This document shows positions 27,501-42,500 of a stretch of 64,000 nt of DNA, piece after piece. The translations under genes were made by a program, and so were the position numbers. Each line of letters starts with the position of its first letter. The first letter of the stretch is position 1. Under the pieces are notes generated by a model that worked only from the letters and a program-made list of their open reading frames with translations, was not told the DNA's origin and did not search any database. This DNA is from Acanthaster planci (Eukaryota; Echinodermata; Asteroidea; Valvatida; Acanthasteridae). Location: positions 207,730 through 271,729 of the forward strand of contig NW_019091629.1 of NCBI RefSeq assembly GCF_001949145.1, given 5' to 3'.

Positions 27501-30500
27501 GTACTTTAACTGCCTTGAGTCATCATACCCCAAGTATGATGGCTATTGTCTTCCAAAACTCTTGCAAAATTGTCCCAAATGACAGATGCATGCTTATTGG
27601 GAATGTTATGTGCACTAGCCTATCTACCTTGAGCTGAAGCACCCACTGGGTGGTTTAAATGAGCCATGTTGACGAGGAGTGTTCATTTTGTTGGTAACAG
27701 TGCGACTGTAACGTATGCATTTCAGAGTCATTTGTGAACTAGTGAAGTGCAGTTCCCACCAAAGGAGCCTCCGTTACTGGGACAGTTGCGCCCTCTCTTG
27801 GTCCAGCTCAGGGCTCGTAACCCAGTTTGTCTGTTCTTGCAGATGAAATTGAAGAAGCCCTGAAGAGGTGTCCCCCCAACTTGATACTACAAAGCCACGT
27901 ATTGCAAGTGGATTACGATGGTCTGGTGCCGGCCCCGTCCAGGATCTGGTGCGAGCTGGTCACCAGCCACTCGTTCATGGTGGTTTGGGATAAAGGTCAG
28001 TAGGGTATCTACCACTTGTTGGAATAACTTAGCCCAGGCTTACAACAATGCACTTGTCTGTGAAAGCGGAAAGTTAGAGTCTAAGTTTTTTTCCCATAGG
28101 CACATGCATAATTGTTAGCCCTAGTCAAGTCATATGCATGCAGTCTTTCCCTCACGTGACTGGTTTGAACTCAGAGTCCGAGTGTTTCACAGATATAGAA
28201 CCAGACGACAGCCTTTAAGGATGGTTTGGACTTTGTGCGAACATGAACAATTGTATGTCGTCATTCCATATATCTCTCGTAGCAAATTTACAAAAGTGGA
28301 ATGCATTTCAAGAAGTCCATTATTGTGTTTCATAGCATCAACTTCGCTTCACTTCTGCATTCGCCTGAAGTGTGAACCAGCCTTTGCGCGGTTGTCCTCA
28401 CTTGGCATGTCATGGGATGACATGGTGCTGTGTTAAAGTGAATGCATCACTCATACCTCCATCTGAAACCACTTTCCGGCCCCATACAGCTCTAAGCATT
28501 GTACTGAGTGAAGGGCCATTCTCCAAACAGGTTTCAGGAGCTGCAGCTTGTTGAGGTTTTTCGGTCACATAACGGTCAGTGTCCGAGTTACATCAGTGTG
28601 CATAGAAATGCATACGCCTCTAAAGACTTTCTGGCATTCTTGCGTATTCAAATTAGCAATGGAAATACACAGCTTTGAAAATACATGCACATCCGTGTAG
28701 ATGGAATGCTTCCTGAGCTGCCGTTGCCCGTCAAGTGAATAACCTCTGTTTGCAACTGGTGAAAACCCAGACGTACCGCTAAACCGAAGATTATGTAGCC
28801 TTAGCTTTTCAGATTGCTTTTATGGAGCTTTCACTGTCTTCACATCCAGGGAAGAAGCAGCGGAGGCATTGTGCAGCACCTGAAAGCTACACTGTCACAT
28901 GGTGGGAGCTGTCCAAGAAATCAGGAGAGCCTCCTCAGAGCAAAGTGACCTCTGGTGAGCACCTTATGCTCTAATCTCTTAACCTGAACACAAATCACTA
29001 AATCCATGCAGAGTTGCAAAGCTTTGCATGTCAAGTACAGATCTTTTTCATCACTTGGCAAGTAAAAAAAAGAAAGAAAAAATTAGAAAAATGCACATTC
29101 GCAATGTAGATTGAACATATTTTTCAATAGCCTAAAGTCTAGTATTCCAGAAAATCTTTCTTTTTGTACAAATTACAAATGGCAAAAAATGTTACAAGGT
29201 GAGAATGATAGCGTGTAAAGGTGAGCAGTTCCCATTGTCAAATTGGACTTCAAGTGGGGCATTTGGTGTCAAAAATGACAAGGGGTGTGAAAAACTCGGG
29301 ATCACTACCACCATCAGCGGCCAAAGGGGTATTTTAAACCTCGAGAGGGGTATCAGTAACAAGTGGAGCTGAATGTTGTCTTCTGCATATAGATGATCAC
29401 TTGCTGATCGATGGTCTGGACCTGGGCACCAAGTACTGCATAACCGTTCAGGCTCGAGGAAAGCGCACACAGCCGCACAGAGGCAGTGAGTACACAGTCA
29501 CGTGCAAACAATTACACTGAGAAATTTGCACCAGCAAACTCTGCGGCGTTGAGAGGCGTGTCAGTTTCATCGCAATTTAAGACTAACGGTGATGTGGTAT
29601 TTATGTTGTGCACATTAATGGTATTTCTTGCACATGCATTAAAATATTTCATCAGTAGACACACTCATGCCTTGTAAAAAAAAAAATCCTGCAACAAATA
29701 ATTTGTCTAATTTCACTGATATTTTTAACCCATTTCATCTGTCAATCTTTTGTCAATTACACCTTACTTTCATTATGACACTTGGTCAGATTTCCAAAAG
29801 GGAAATGACCGCTTATCCTATGGACTAAGCTGCAACCATATTCAGAATACGTGACTGGGTCTAGAAAAATGGGTAATAAGTCGCCAGAGTTAGGTAATGA
29901 GTTTTTGATATGGCTGGATTCTGTACATCAAAAGTTACAATTTAATATATAAATGATCCCTGTAGTGCACTGCATTCTGGGGATATAGACATTTGTATAT
30001 CCACATTTCGGATTCAATAAAAGCACTTTTCAAGAAAAAGCTCATAAAGTGTAGCACTTGGAAACACAATGCTATATGGGATTTCCTACTGAATGATGAA
30101 GTTGTCATCTCTTTTTGTCAGTATCCATGTTTGTAGTCACAAATTATGAAGATATGAATATTATGGAAGTTATTAAAGGAAAAATCACAAAATCATGCCC
30201 TCTCCAAATAGAACAGGTAATTACGTGATTTCTCATTGTGCGACTTTTTACCCTTTTTTTGCAGAGCGGGTCACATATTGTGGAGGTAACGTCTTGTGTC
30301 TGTTGCACATGTTTAGGGAAATATGACAGTTTATGGCCTGCATGGATTTCATCGCTCAGTCCATGAAAGTTTTACAATGTACATCCGTACATGTACATGT
30401 GTACGTAAATTAGACAGACGCATGGTGTCACTTCAATAACAGCCTTTAACTTTGGTCCCTAAGTAAGCTTTAGTTGATCATATGATTTCTTCCTTGTTTG

Positions 30501-33500
30501 GTTGGTGATTGAAAATGGTATACCACATTACAGCAAGTACATATAAATGGCATCAGTACATTTGGTGAATTATTTTAATCCCAGAAGGCAGACCCGACTC
30601 GGCCAGCTATGAGGTCCCCGTATTGAGCCAGACAGAGTCCATCACAGTCACCACAGCCAGTCCCCCTGAGCCGCCCAGCCAGCTGACTGTAGCCTCTGTA
30701 GGCTCCAACACCGTGCAGCTGAAATGGGAGCCACCCACAGAGAAGGGGGCCGAAGTCATTGGTGAGTTTTTCAGTCATTCCATGCCCTCCGCTGGTTATA
30801 TTAACTGTGTTTCCCTTGCTGGGACATTGCTTGAATCCTCCAAGATCAGCCGCTGCACCAAATAGCCTATTCTCTGTTCTCAAACTTCCAAGGGACATCC
30901 AGCCCCATGTAAATGCAATAAGGGCTGGCCTCTACCTCCTTCGTGGAACAACAGCATTCTTGAATGTCCTCACCTAGTCTCTTAAAATTTGAAAAGATTT
31001 GGACTCAAGTTAACTCGTCATCTTGAGAGGTTAAATACATGTGAACATCAAATTTGTATTATTATCGTGTTGCACAGGATTACGAGTTTACGTCACTATG
31101 CAGAGCAACAACTCTGTACAAACTGTACAACACGCTGATCTGCTACCAGATGCTACCTCGGCAATCATCAAAAACCTGCAGGAATCCTCAACCTACTCGC
31201 TGCACCTCGTCACCATCACGGACGAATTTTTTGATAAGGACAACTCGCCAAGTGAAAGTCCACGAACAAAACTGCGGGGTCTTCCAGAAGACTGGAGTCT
31301 CGTGCCCAAGGATTCAATATGGCTGCCTTGTGTCAGCGTGGACACCACCACGACCGGGGTGTCGCCACCAAGCGACTTAAGCTGCACCTTTGATTGCTCG
31401 GATACGGTCACCCTCAACTGGAGGGCATCAGCGCATGAACAGAGAACGTTGAAGAAGTACGAGGTGCAGTGGGCGGAAGTGAAGAGCACCGGGGCTTTGA
31501 CCTCGAGCAGCGACCCTCACCAAGTCATTGAGATTCCAAATGGTGAGGGCACAACATCGTGCGAGATACCAGGCTTAAACAAAGGAGTGAGGTACTGCTT
31601 CACAGTCGTAGCAGTCATCACAGAGCTGGACTCTGGAAAGCAGAACCTCAAGGGCTCAAAGAAGAAAGGGAGAAAGCAAAGCCTGCAGGCAAAAGAGAAC
31701 CTCATCAGACTTGCCTCAGAACCATATGTCATCAGAATACCAGCCCCCTGCATTGCTCCGTATGTGCTGGTCACAGGATTTGGCCTGTCATGGGTTGATG
31801 TGTATTGGGAGAAGCCACCGTTGGTGACCGTACTTACAAACCAAGGTATAGAAGTCAGCCATCCAACACTAATTAAGACTAAAACATTGTTAGGGAGGCT
31901 TCGTCAAGAATTTGTTGGAGGAAAAAAAATTTGGAAACCTTTACTTTTAGAGCTTATCGATGTCCGCACAGTCAACACATTGAGGAAAGGAATCTCTGAG
32001 TTTATTCAAACAGCAGTGCTGTCACAGGTTTCCTTGTAGGGCAAAACTTAGAATATGCTGCACTATATAGGCCAGCATATGCCACTCACAAACATTAATG
32101 GAGTTGAGCGTACACTTTTTCCCAAGTGTTGTGTGATGAAAGTGCACTCTGGCAAATCAGTGCATCGATGGGTCTACCTTGCCAGTCTCTGTATTACATG
32201 TGCTTGCACTTTTATTTAACGATTCAGGCATTCATTTATTTGTATGCAACTGTATTAAAACATACATACGTTGTGGAAAATAACATGTTTTGTGGCCTCT
32301 GCAAGAATGTTGAATGCGGTGTGATGTGCTGGTGTCTATTTCTGTGCCTCTGTGCGGATAGACTGACAGAGGCACCCCAAGACTTTTGCTGCAAACTTTT
32401 TTATAACCACACTTCACAAAATTTGGGTTCGCATCATTGTATTTGTCAGTAAACCTGTAATCTTTCATTGATTCGTAGAGAACGATTCTTGCTCCGGCTG
32501 TATCCATCGCACCCTCCTAGGCTACTTGCTCAGCATCAATGGCACTACTTATGCCCGCCTGAAGCCCACCACCCAGCAGTATACCATCAACTGCTCCCCG
32601 GGCAAGACATACGAGATTGGCCTGACAGCCATCACAACCACGGATAAGAATGTCAGCAAGAAGCTGAGCATCGGTGGAAGGGGCCATAGCTGGCTAGACT
32701 CGGCTGAGTTGGAGGGTCTGTGCGACCGGGCCACCTCTGAGCCGCTAACCGTCACTCTGCCAAAACAACAGTCAGGTATGCTGTAATAGGTTTTTAAGGA
32801 ATCTTGACAAAGGAAACGTAAGAATGTGGAAACATTAAAGGTTAATAACAGAAAGTGAAAACATTTAATTCACGTGAAGTATTTCAAAATAAGAATAAAT
32901 ACGTACATGTAACCTTTTCAAACACATCATAATTCAATGTTTACCCATGATCACGTTGTGTTCAATGTAGCTTGGCCCACAGGCAAACACTGTCTCACTT
33001 CAAGAAATACACGGTAGGACTCTGTCTTTTAATTTCTACCTTGAACCGAGACAGTGTGACATGATCTATTGTAAGCGTGCGATACTGCATGTACTGTGTG
33101 CAATCATGCAATGTACATGTACAGTGTAGGCGATCTGCTGATTATGTCATCAAATCAGCCTGGGGGTGCGAATGGCCAAAAGGAGATTTTTTGTGGGCGG
33201 GGAAACACAGGATCTTTTTATTCATTTGGGGTCACGATTAAAGGGGTAAACATTGAATTGATGATGTTTTTGATATGGTTACGTATGTATTGTTATTTTG
33301 AAATACTTCACGTGAACTAAACGTTTTACATTTCTGTTAACCTTTAACAATTACGTACATTGAGCAAATGTTGAGAAACAAGATAAATTATACTGAGCAT
33401 TTTTCAGATTTTTCAAAATGTCATCAAACTTGCTATGAAATCTCTCTATTTTATAGGGAATGTTGTGAAACTCAGCGCCGAATTTCATCCTTCGTCTGAA

Positions 33501-36500
33501 AGACAGAATGATGACTCTGATGAAAACAAGTAAGTGAAATCAAAATATTTTTACAAAGAAATTTTAACTCACTCATGGTGATTCAAGTAGCACTGAAAAA
33601 AATTCCAGATTATTTAGTTACAGCAGCATCCAAAAAGCTAGGATGAAGTGGTATTTTCCTATGACGACACTTTGCAATTGTTAAAGGAAACTGTTTATAA
33701 GCGACCACATCTGGTGCTTTGTCCGCTTTCAGAAACACAGTGTCTTTCTTTTCCAGTGATCTTCGGGGTGATATTCACTTGGAGTGGGTGTTGCAGGATT
33801 GTGGTACGGCGGAGGAGCAAGGCATCGTGGGATATGACATCACCTGGCTGAATGATGCCGATGTAGAGGAGCGAGTCGCCACCCTCCCGCATACTGCCAC
33901 CAACTACGACATTCCTGTCTACCACAGCAAGTAATGCCAGGAAGCTTAGCTGCACTTTTGCTGAAAAAAGTCTTGTTTGTCTGCTTGTCTTAGTTGGAGT
34001 TGGAATCAAATCACTGCAACTCATTTGGCAGATGGAAGTTGGTCAGATTCAAGTCACAAGCTGTACAGTTGTTCTGTGATAAAGGCATCCCTGTGTCACT
34101 TGCATTCCCTTCTACTTGTAAACTGATTTGTGATTTGACTTGTGATTTGACCTTTAACAGTGTGATTTTACTTGTACTTTGAACTGTGTTTTGGCTTGTG
34201 ACAAGGCTTAAAATCTCACTTGTACTTTTGACTATTTGACATGTATTTTGACTAGCTATTTGATATCTACTTTGACTTGTGATCTATCATCTTTATGAAT
34301 TGTGATTTGTCTTTATACCTGACTTCTGTTTTGACTTGTGATTTGACTCATAATTTGACAGGTGATATGACTTGTTATTTGACTTGAGATGTGATGTGCA
34401 TTTGGACGTGTGAGTTGATTCTGACTTTGACTTGTGACTTGACTTGCATAAGTAATTGAATTTGACTTGAATTCATGCCTATCAGTTCATGGAAATATAA
34501 CTGACAGGCATGTAAGTGGCACACCTAGATTTAGCCAGTATTTCTTTAATAAACTTGTGTAGATTGCTGGATTGCTTTTTTTGGCAGAGTACCTGACACT
34601 CCCCCAGGCATCTAAGTGGCATACATAGATTTAGCCAGTATTTCTTTAAACCTATGTAGATTACTGGATTGCTTTTTTGGCAGAGTGGCTGTTATTTTTA
34701 AGGGTTTGGGTTCACGTACAGGAGAGTGTCACAAATTTGCTCTAACCAAGCCTTAACAAGCGTCATATAGTGCAAATCTATGCTACTTTCCATGCTGGAT
34801 AGTTGATACCCATCTCAGTTAACCAAAACACTTTTGTATTAAGAATTTTGTAGCCTGCATGAAGTAATTGCCTCTCAAAGATTCTCTCAGAAACAGCATA
34901 GAGGACCTTGATGAAGCACTGTTTCAAAGAATCTCAAGTTGGAGTTTCGTCCTCCATCAAGCATTCCTTCCTCTTCCTGTTGGTCCTAGGTGCGTGTACA
35001 CAATGAGCATTCACGCCACCCAGTACGACGACATGTGGCAAGGCGTGCCCACGCCCAGCATACAGTGCGTCATACCGGGACCCCCCGACCCACCCAGGCT
35101 ATGCTGCACCTCGGTCCTGCAGGAGGAGTTTATCCTGGAGTGGGGCGAGCCAAGGATGTACGGAGGGGTTGGCATCAGGGGGTATCAGGTAGGGCAGCTG
35201 TTGAAGGATAACTAGTTGGCACAGAAGTCAGTACCGATACGGATATTGGACAGATTCCTCAAGTGGTCCTGAAAGTGACAGATGCATATTACATAGAAGA
35301 TTTTGAAGGATTGTTTGTGGCAAATTGTGGAGAATCAAAAAAAGGATCACAATGAACATGGCTTTTTAATTTCTGCATGTTCCTTGTCAGAAGATGATTG
35401 AAATTTCACAGCAAATTGTGAATGCCATTTTAGGAAATTGCTAAGTTACATGTAGCTATCAAGACTAGTTTACCATCAGAAATACGTACTTTTTTCAGTC
35501 AGTCTACAAAATGCTTTAATAGTAATGTAGTATTAACACAAAAAAACCAAAGTTTCTTGTAACACAGATCAATTTTTTATAACCTTTCACTTATTAAGCT
35601 GCTGTTGTCTTTTATTAAATCAAATGAAGTATGAAATTCAATACTATTTCTCCTTCTGTCAGGTTTACATGAATGACAAGAAAGTTGGCCAGGAGTTAAG
35701 TTCATCCCACTACAAAGCTGCCATCCCTTGCCGCCCAAACAGGTCGGTTGTGCCCCTTTTCCCCCCAATTTTTTTGGGAATTTAAAGTGTTTCTAGTAAT
35801 GGTCATTTCACCATAGTTCAGAAAGTTGTGCTTTCAGTTACCCCCAATTAACCCAACGAGGCTGATTCACATGTTGACATGGAAGTGACTGCAGATGCGA
35901 ATATGTGGCATCGTGGCCCATACTCATACAGTGATTGGAATGTCTCATGACATCATACTCACTCGACATTCACATCCACGTGAGCTGGAAACAACCTCTG
36001 TACGTTGTCTGCACACATTTCAACGTTGCACAGAACGTCCTTTTCACTTCAGTGACTGAATTTGATCTGTTGGTGTTTTGTTTTTTATCAGGACCTACCA
36101 CATGAGCATCGTAGCCCTCAGTGCCGACCCCAGCTACCGGGATTCCGACCTGTCGGAGGAGGTCCGCATCACCTGCTGGTCTCCTGAGACCCGCCCCACG
36201 CAGCCCCCAGCAGCAGCAGGCACCGTACAGAGGGACAGGTATTCTGGGCAAGGGGACGGCCGCGGCAAGGGACTGCTCTGCCCGGAGGATATCTCCATCG
36301 GTGTGCTGGATCTGACAGAGACCAGCATCGTGCTGGAGTGGAGACTGCCATTGATTGGATGTAAGGCTCTTTTTGTCTATTCACCCATCTTTCTGTCCAT
36401 TTCATTATTTGTCTCTAATTCCTCGCTGATTTCCTTAACTTGCTCTGATCACATGCGGATGTTTTATATTTCAATCAATTTAACATCCTTATCCAGGGGG

Positions 36501-39500
36501 GCAAACAGAGGCCATGGTCTCCCAAAAAGAAAACTGATGAGGATTTTTCTTTTAATCAATCAGAGTAACGATATTAAGTGTGGTAAATGGAGGTTTTGTA
36601 TGGACACAGCCAATTTGTTCATGAAATTGTTTCTGAGCAGCTGCTTAATTCTGACTGGTGAGATAAGTTAAATGCAAAAGTGCACTGGGGATGCTGCTTC
36701 CTTGTTTGCCCCCAACAAATTAGGATCTGGACTTGGCTTTGTCTTCGTCCATGCCAAACCCCTTACATGGAGTGGGAAAAAACAGTGATCCTTTCAGTTG
36801 TTATTTGAATGGGACAAAATTTTTTGAACTGTGATTTAAACTACCATAGCTCTGTTGACTTTCAAGTTACAGAAAGTGAAAGGGCTGTTGTGCATTGTGG
36901 AATCAGTCTCCTTTGACCTTATTTTAGCCCTTGGCCAAATGGGGTGAGATGCATGAGGGAGTGCACGATAATTGACCATAAGAACAAAACCCTCTGGTAT
37001 TACCTTGGAACCTCACAGATGTACTCATAATGAATATATTAACGATTCCTAAAGATCCTAAAGAACCGCCAAGATGATGGGAGAATGCTAAAAAACAGCC
37101 TCTTTGGGGCTTACATGTGCAATTACCTTTATTTGTGTTTTGTTGCTTTTGTTTTTGATTTCTAAAGTTCAGTCATTTGTTGTGACTGACGTCTAATTGC
37201 TTCCTTTTTTGGCCTTCTGTCTCTAGTGGAGAGCCAGGAGCTGGTGGATCGGATCAAAGTTATGTGGAGCAGTGTGGCAAAACCCAAGGTTAGAATTGTG
37301 GTATTTTTTCCTCAGCAACCAGTACATTGAGAGTGTGCTGTTAAAAATGAAATCAGGGATACCAAACTTCCGGCCATTGGGAAAAGCCTTTGGCCTTCTG
37401 CATTTGTGGGCTGGAACAATAATATTTTTAATGCGGGAACTGTAATGCCACACCTGAAACTTACAAAAGATCCCATGCGCATGCATTTTACCTGTATTTT
37501 CCAGTACTTTTATGCCTGCTTTATTCACTTTCAAAAGTTTCTTGCCCGGGACTGAGAACCCACTGGCATCCCAAACAAAGATTATGAAAAAATTGCTTGG
37601 CTGTGAAAGAACTTCAAGAGTTTCTGTCCAGTTCCAACGAAGAAAAGACAAAAAAAAATCCAAAATGGCGGGCAGAGGTAATTCGACGACTGTTTGATGA
37701 CTGCATGAATATTGCAAAAAACAGCCGTCATAAAAGCTATGATCGTCCTTGTCCAAGAAATTTATCTAATTAAAACATTGTACAGCTAAGCAACATTGTG
37801 AAATCAAACTTTATATTGTGCAGCTACTGCACAAATAGATGGTGCGGGGCTTACGTATGGTTCAAAGTTATGTCAAGTTTTGTGAAATCAACTGCTGGTC
37901 TTATGTATTTTGTGTGGCATATGCCTTTCTCACTAATTTCATGCCAAATAAGAGATGGCAATAATTTACTATATAGGTTTCATTCACCACAAAATCAACC
38001 AGAAGTGACAATGACATGTAATTTAGTTTCCTCAGTAACTTTTTGTATTGAAAAATGCACTTTTTGTACGTAAGCACAACCTCAGTTTCCTGCAAAAGAT
38101 GAAAATTTGCAGATAAAGAATGAAGTTCTTCTTAGGGCTAATGCGGCTTGTCCTTTTGGCAACTGCAGGAGCTGGAGGTTGTGCTGAAACCTACCGCCAC
38201 CCAGTACACCGTCAGGGGATGCATGCCGGGCACCAATCACTTTGTGGCCGTGGCGGCGATGGACAAGGCTGACAGGGTGCTGCACAGGTCGCGACTGGTC
38301 ACCATCCAGACGACTGCCCCTCTGTCTGCTCCGCATCTCAGGATAAGGTCAGTGCTGGTCACTGTGAACCGGTTGCAGATGGCTATTATCCAGAGTTTCT
38401 ACAGTCGTTCAAAATCCTGATAAAAACAGTTGTCCTGGAAAGTTATGGAAAAGTCATAGACTACTGGGGAAAAATAGGAAACCTGCCGTCGGTGGAAGTA
38501 AGTTGTAGAAAAGCTATCCATAGAAATCAATATCAAGCAAGGTTAATATTTTTTGGAATAATGAGAAATGAACAGGCTATATCCTATCAGTGGCATTTGT
38601 CCCATTTATACTATTGAACCAATTTTCTCTGCAGGCATTACGTCATGGAAATTCATATCTTAGTCCGTGAAAGTGCTGGAAAAGGCATGGAATTTGATTT
38701 TCAGATTTTCGTGGGAATTCTGATGTGTCATTCAACCAAAATCAACTCATCCCACATGCGGTGTGATTTTCAGCTTAAAATGCTGACTTTCGAGAATGTG
38801 AAGATGCCACAATCGCAGTCCTTCACAAAGTCAGATTTAATGCTGACTCTAGTGGCCATTTGTTCAAGATTTGTCCAAATCAATGCTGTTCTGAAACTCT
38901 CAAACAGTGATTGATAATTTGCTACAATGCCTGGCTGTGGCACACAGTTGCTGTGTGCACACAGACTTGACAGGAAATACTGCGTTAACTCTCTGAAGTA
39001 GGGTATTATTAAAGTGTGCGTCATCAAAAAGCAAGGGCGATAAGCGGCGACATTCACTGGGAATGCCAGCAACTACGTCTGACTTCCTGTCAGACCTTTA
39101 AAGCTTCATGTACACCAAAACCACAAACACAATGACAGAGGGGATGAGAAAACTTCAAAGGCTTTTGGGTTGGTGGGTTGGCGGTTGTTTAAGTTTCATG
39201 TAACCCGGTCTACTTGACAATGCAGACATGACACTGGATGACTTGTGCCACAAAAGATAAAGTGAAATAAGACAATGTGGTTTTCCTTTCATTTCCAAGC
39301 AAATTAGCAAGAATACCATGGTATCGAAATTCTGTACGTACTTGCCGGTATTTTGGTATTTGGGGATCATCAGTTAGTATTTTTCGGTATTGAAAAACTG
39401 CCATTATTTGGTGATACTGAAATACCATCCAAGCCTACTAACTCGTTGGTAGGCATTGGCATTTTAATTTTCATCCTGCATACATGTTCAGGTCCTGCAC

Positions 39501-42500
39501 CTACAGCGGCTGCATCTTGGAGTGGGACAAGCCCACACAGTTTGGCAATGCCCACTTGGCCGGTTACCAGCTGCGACTGAATGGCAAAGATCATGACAGG
39601 CTACCGGCTGGGGCATCCACGTACCTGTTTACGGCTGGCAAGATGTGCAAGGAGTACAGGTTCACCATGCAGGTGCGTGTTGCCTTGGACAGGGTGTGGC
39701 TCACCGAGGCCAACTTTGACCAAGATGCTGAGCGGAAAAAATATTGCCTAGTAATTTACATCTAAGAACTAGCTTTATCACACAGTGTCACACAGCATGC
39801 AGCACTTTTTGCTGGTAGCCAGGTATTTAGCTCTTCTGCAAAGCCTGGCTTTGTTTGCAGCTGTGGCCTTACTTTGGGTCTTAGAAGCATATTCACAGGC
39901 CTGTAAAAGTTTGATGGACCAAAAGAAAAGACTTCCATCTTTGCTTTACATTTCACTCGCTGATGTTCCCTTGAGACATTGACCTTGAATACTTAGGTTA
40001 CACACATAGACCCAGCTGGATCACATAAGCCAAGGCAGAGATAAAAGCAAGTTTAGAGAATGGGTTAAACAGAATGTGTAACCTGTATGTATTACCACCA
40101 AAAAGTCTTTCTCTCAAGCGTCCTGGTTTGTTTACTGATTTCCTGAAAGAGTCTAGGAATTATGGGAAAACTCTCAAGTAGTTATAACTCTGTTTTCTTA
40201 CATTCCCTTTCCAGGCCTTGTGTACCATTCCACACCTCCATAGCCAAGCCTCAGAGCCAGCCTTGGTGACCTGGCCTGGGATCCTACCTCCTGCCTTACA
40301 CCGAGCAGCCACGACCAAGCTCAATGCCATCAGAGTTTCATGGCCAGAGCCTAAAGTCACTGGCGGGGCCAAAGTCGAACACTACAAGGTCAGTCATTCC
40401 AAAATGGCTGACGGAGAATTCCCTATCTGATCACTCAATATGTTTTCAGTTGGATAAAGTACAATTAATTATAATCAGCCAACAAACGTACATGTACATG
40501 TTTCCATAATGCCATATTTTTTATAATACAGTGTCTCAATGGCCAGGAGGTTGTTGCCAAAGGCCCTTTATCTTAATCCTTTTTAACCCAACCTTCCCCA
40601 ACCACACAGAATTAAACAGTGGTAAAGTGTTTAAATCTGTGGGGATAGGTCTGGTAGGCCCATAACAGCTTGCTTTTGCATTGGGTTTGGCATTCCTCAG
40701 AAAAGTCCAACAGCCTCTGTGCACAAAGTCCCATATGAGTGTTTAACTTTGTGTGAATAGGGAAAGTTAGGGCCAGCAACCCTTGGGGGGGGTTAGGGTT
40801 AAGATAAAGGTATTTAGATGAATGTATTTTTATTTGAATCCTTTCAGAGGTATTTTGCATGTTTGTTTTATTGGCTGCACGCGTCAAGCTGAAGACTGTG
40901 CATGTGAATGTAGTGCCACCACAGTTAGGGCATCTAGTCGGATTGGTCTAATGGTCAGAGAAGCATCATGATGTGGCCATGCATACCACCGCAGTAATGA
41001 TTTCTTTGTTCCGGTCGGCATGTTGGTCAAGCAAGTCTATAAACAAAATGGAAGTAAACACCCTAACTGCAGTGACATGCAACTCAAGCGCGCATGCTTC
41101 AACTCGATGTGTGCGTGCAGTTGGCAGGCCTCAACATTGTAATAGTCAAAGAGGCATGTGATGTACATGTACATGGACCACCTGTCCAGGAGGGTAGAGC
41201 TACCGCGGCAGTAACGGCTTCTCATTCTGGTTGCCAAATTAGTCTATACACTACATAGCTACCACTTCCTTGTAGAGCAAAACTGTCTTCATCACTTTGT
41301 GGTGCAACTGTTGATTGAAGGGAGCCCTTTTTTACACATTTAAATTTGATAAGGTGACATCATGCTTGCAAATAATAGCAATTCAATTACTCCGAAATAC
41401 TTCTTGTTCCTCATCTCCTCAATGTGTCCATAGGTCACAAAATGTAGCCCAGCTATTAACCTCACAGAAAGACCCATGTGTGAACTGGAATCAAATTCAT
41501 CGACACATTTTTTCGTCATGAGCGTTCAACTACAGTCACCACTGATAAAAAAAAATACTCTGCTCTCACTCTCTTGTCCAGGTAATGTGCATGGAGGAAT
41601 CAGGCACGGGCCACAAGGCCCTGCCCCCCAAACAACGCCAGCCCCTCAAGACCCTCGGCCCCCTCCCACTGGACCAGCGCTGGGCTGAATTCCCCCACCT
41701 CTCCCCCCATGCCGCCTACACCTTCCTGCTGGACACCCAGGTGAGCGGGGTGGGAAAGGCGGTCCGGTCGCGGCCCCTTAACAAGCAGTACGTGGCCCGC
41801 CGGCCAGCACCGCCTAAGGTCAGGGTAACGGTGAGAGGTTTGGAAGAGCGACGAGCCCTGGAAATGGAAGCCTGTCAGCTGGTCAATATGAGACACAGGT
41901 GTGTTGCGGGAAGTTTTTAAAAGGTCTCCTTTCTACATGTTGCACTCATTTTTTGGTTTACATGTTCACTCAGTACCACGTGTACGGAGTAAATGCACTG
42001 AGTACCAGTATGCATCTTAATAAAAAAATAAACTCATCTTTCTTCTCAGTAAAAAATTTCCAATTTAAAATCGGTCGCATCCAGTTGCCGGCGCTGTAGT
42101 CAAGATGTCATCAGACCAGATGCAAGATCATTCACATGACCTGTCACAAAAACCTCCTCAAGTGATGGTGCAAACAGTGACAAAGTAATGCGTATGTTGC
42201 AGCCTTTTTGAAATAGGCTGTGACTTAAATTCAGACTGGAGGTCTCGTGTTGTCTTACGATTGTCCCGAGAAGTTAACCAACAACACTGCTAAGAAAACA
42301 CACAAAAACAAACAGTGGTACGGTGATACATGGTGATAAAATTCGGTGCCTAGATATCAACCATTTGCTGTACACATAGCTGGTTGAAAAACAATACTCT
42401 GAATTGTGCCTTTAAATGACTTTTGATAAGTTTGAACTAAGACTACGTCCTTTTTGACACCCAGGCTTCTCCAAGAATTGATCAGCTACCAACAGGGAAG

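Larger units (their letters stand above)
33457..41898 (+). other. FN3-like domains 11-15 (exons 38-47)
   Basis: Exons: 33457-33529, 33757-33930, 34990-35188, 35663-35742, 36092-36360, 37227-37288, 38169-38347, 39492-39672, 40215-40388, 41582-41898 (residues 2292-2861). Core strands are IHLEWVLQ with GYDITWLN; PPDPPRLCC with FILEWGEP and GYQVYMND; SIVLEWRLP with IKVMWSS and GTNHFVAVAAM; GCILEWDKP with GYQLRLNG and KEYRFTMQ; and IRVSWPEP with EHYKVMCM. Exon 42 also holds a Pro/Gly-rich linker between domains 12 and 13. Exon 47 (317 bases) is GC-rich and ends in the first strand of the next domain. Confidence 0.8.

Noticed and set aside
37223-37756. 177-codon minus-strand frame
   Set aside because: It overlaps exon 43 on the opposite strand, has no family motif and shows intron-like composition.
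40785-40803. Telomere-like ggttagggttaag
   Set aside because: Fewer than two full repeats; not an interstitial telomere.
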